Source: Rhizobiales bacterium UBA697
Lineage (GTDB): Bacteria; Pseudomonadota; Alphaproteobacteria; Rhizobiales; Ancalomicrobiaceae
DNA length: 5,456 nt
NCBI GenBank assembly: GCA_002298965.1
Contig: DBMN01000307.1
Coordinates: 1-5,456, forward strand
Direction of reading: 5' to 3'
Part shown: piece by piece, positions 5,208 through 5,456 of the stretch
Layout of the letters: each line of letters starts with the position of its first letter
Position numbering within the stretch: position 1 is the stretch's first letter
Position numbers and translations under genes: made by a program
The notes under the pieces: model-generated
Database searches by the model: none
What the model saw: only the letters and a program-made list of their open reading frames with translations
What the model was told of the DNA's origin: nothing

Positions 5208-5456
5208 TCAGATGTCCATCACCAGACGCTGCGGATCCTCGATCAGCTCCTTGATGCGGACGAGGAAGGTGACCGCCTCCTTGCCGTCGATGACGCGGTG
5301 ATCGTAGGAGAGCGCCATGTACATCATCGGACGGATGACGATCTGGCCGTTCTTGACCACCGGCCGCTCCTCGATGCGGTGCAGGCCGAGGATGCCCGAC
5401 TGCGGCGCGTTGAGGATCGGGGTCGACATCAGCGAGCCGTAGACGCCGCCGTTGGA
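5208..5456 (-). CDS. sucB: Dihydrolipoyllysine-residue succinyltransferase (E2 of 2-oxoglutarate dehydrogenase), C-terminal fragment
   Basis: Only the last 82 residues are in the window; the gene continues off the right edge, and the internal ATG at 5429 is not its start. The fragment opens with SNGGVYGSLMSTPILN and carries GILGLHRIEERPVV and the active-site motif YDHRVIDG, with catalytic His53 and Asp57 of the visible part. These are typical of the acyltransferase core of E2 chains, and the SNGGVYGSLMSTPI wording and the end RLVMDI fit the succinyltransferase (SucB/OdhB) subgroup better than pyruvate E2. The enzyme transfers the succinyl group from its lipoyl arm to CoA and forms the structural core of the complex in the TCA cycle. 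The lipoyl and subunit-binding domains are out of view. The downstream lpd gene supplies the E3 partner. E2 identity is very secure; 2-oxoglutarate rather than pyruvate specificity is strongly supported but not proven from the fragment. Confidence -1.
   Translation of the reverse strand, partial: SNGGVYGSLMSTPILNAPQSGILGLHRIEERPVVKNGQIVIRPMMYMALSYDHRVIDGKEAVTFLVRIKELIEDPQRLVMDI

Noticed and set aside
1..5456. Mobile element, phage, defence system, CRISPR or tRNA
   Set aside because: No transposase, integrase, long terminal repeats, spaced direct repeats or cloverleaf-like sequence was found. Composition is uniform apart from short intergenic patches.

Overview
The window is about two-thirds G+C and gene-dense, with strong G/C preference at third codon positions. 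Gene content and protein style point to an alphaproteobacterium, most likely Hyphomicrobiales (Rhizobiales). The clues are a Bax inhibitor-1/YccA-family protein beside a 2-oxoglutarate dehydrogenase-type cluster in the order odhB, short-chain dehydrogenase, lpd, and a long-periplasmic-loop ABC permease. The genus cannot be fixed from the sequence.

Layout. (1) Bases 3-1343, plus strand: the C-terminal 446 residues of an FtsX/MacB-type ABC transporter permease whose N-terminus lies off the left edge. A compact intrinsic terminator follows at 1358-1378. (2) Bases 1379-1494: a regulatory-looking gap with a 10-bp palindrome, a candidate sigma-70 promoter and a 6-bp hairpin just before the ribosome binding site. 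(3) Bases 1495-2295, plus strand: a Bax inhibitor-1/TMBIM-family membrane protein, closed by a very clear GC-rich terminator with a UUCG loop. (4) Bases 2352-2509: a leader with an AT-rich patch, then a 105-residue small membrane protein (2510-2827, plus) that resembles HrgC. (5) Bases 2828-2894: a short convergent gap holding a perfect 13-bp stem. (6) Bases 2895-5456, minus strand: a catabolic cluster read right to left. It contains the end of the E2 component of a 2-oxoglutarate dehydrogenase-type complex, a YgfF-like short-chain dehydrogenase/reductase, and a complete dihydrolipoamide dehydrogenase (E3).

How the genes work together. E2 and E3 are two of the three components of a 2-oxoacid dehydrogenase complex. 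E2 carries the acyl-dihydrolipoyl intermediate and E3 re-oxidises the lipoyl arm with NAD+. The short-chain dehydrogenase sits between them on the same strand and is probably co-transcribed, but its substrate is unknown. The plus-strand genes all encode membrane proteins, but each ends in its own terminator, so they look like separate transcription units, not one system.

I see no phage, insertion sequence, CRISPR array, tRNA or rRNA. This looks like ordinary core-genome sequence. The items most worth a second look are the embedded dehydrogenase, the small HrgC-like membrane protein and several intergenic inverted repeats. I do not find convincing evidence of an undescribed system.
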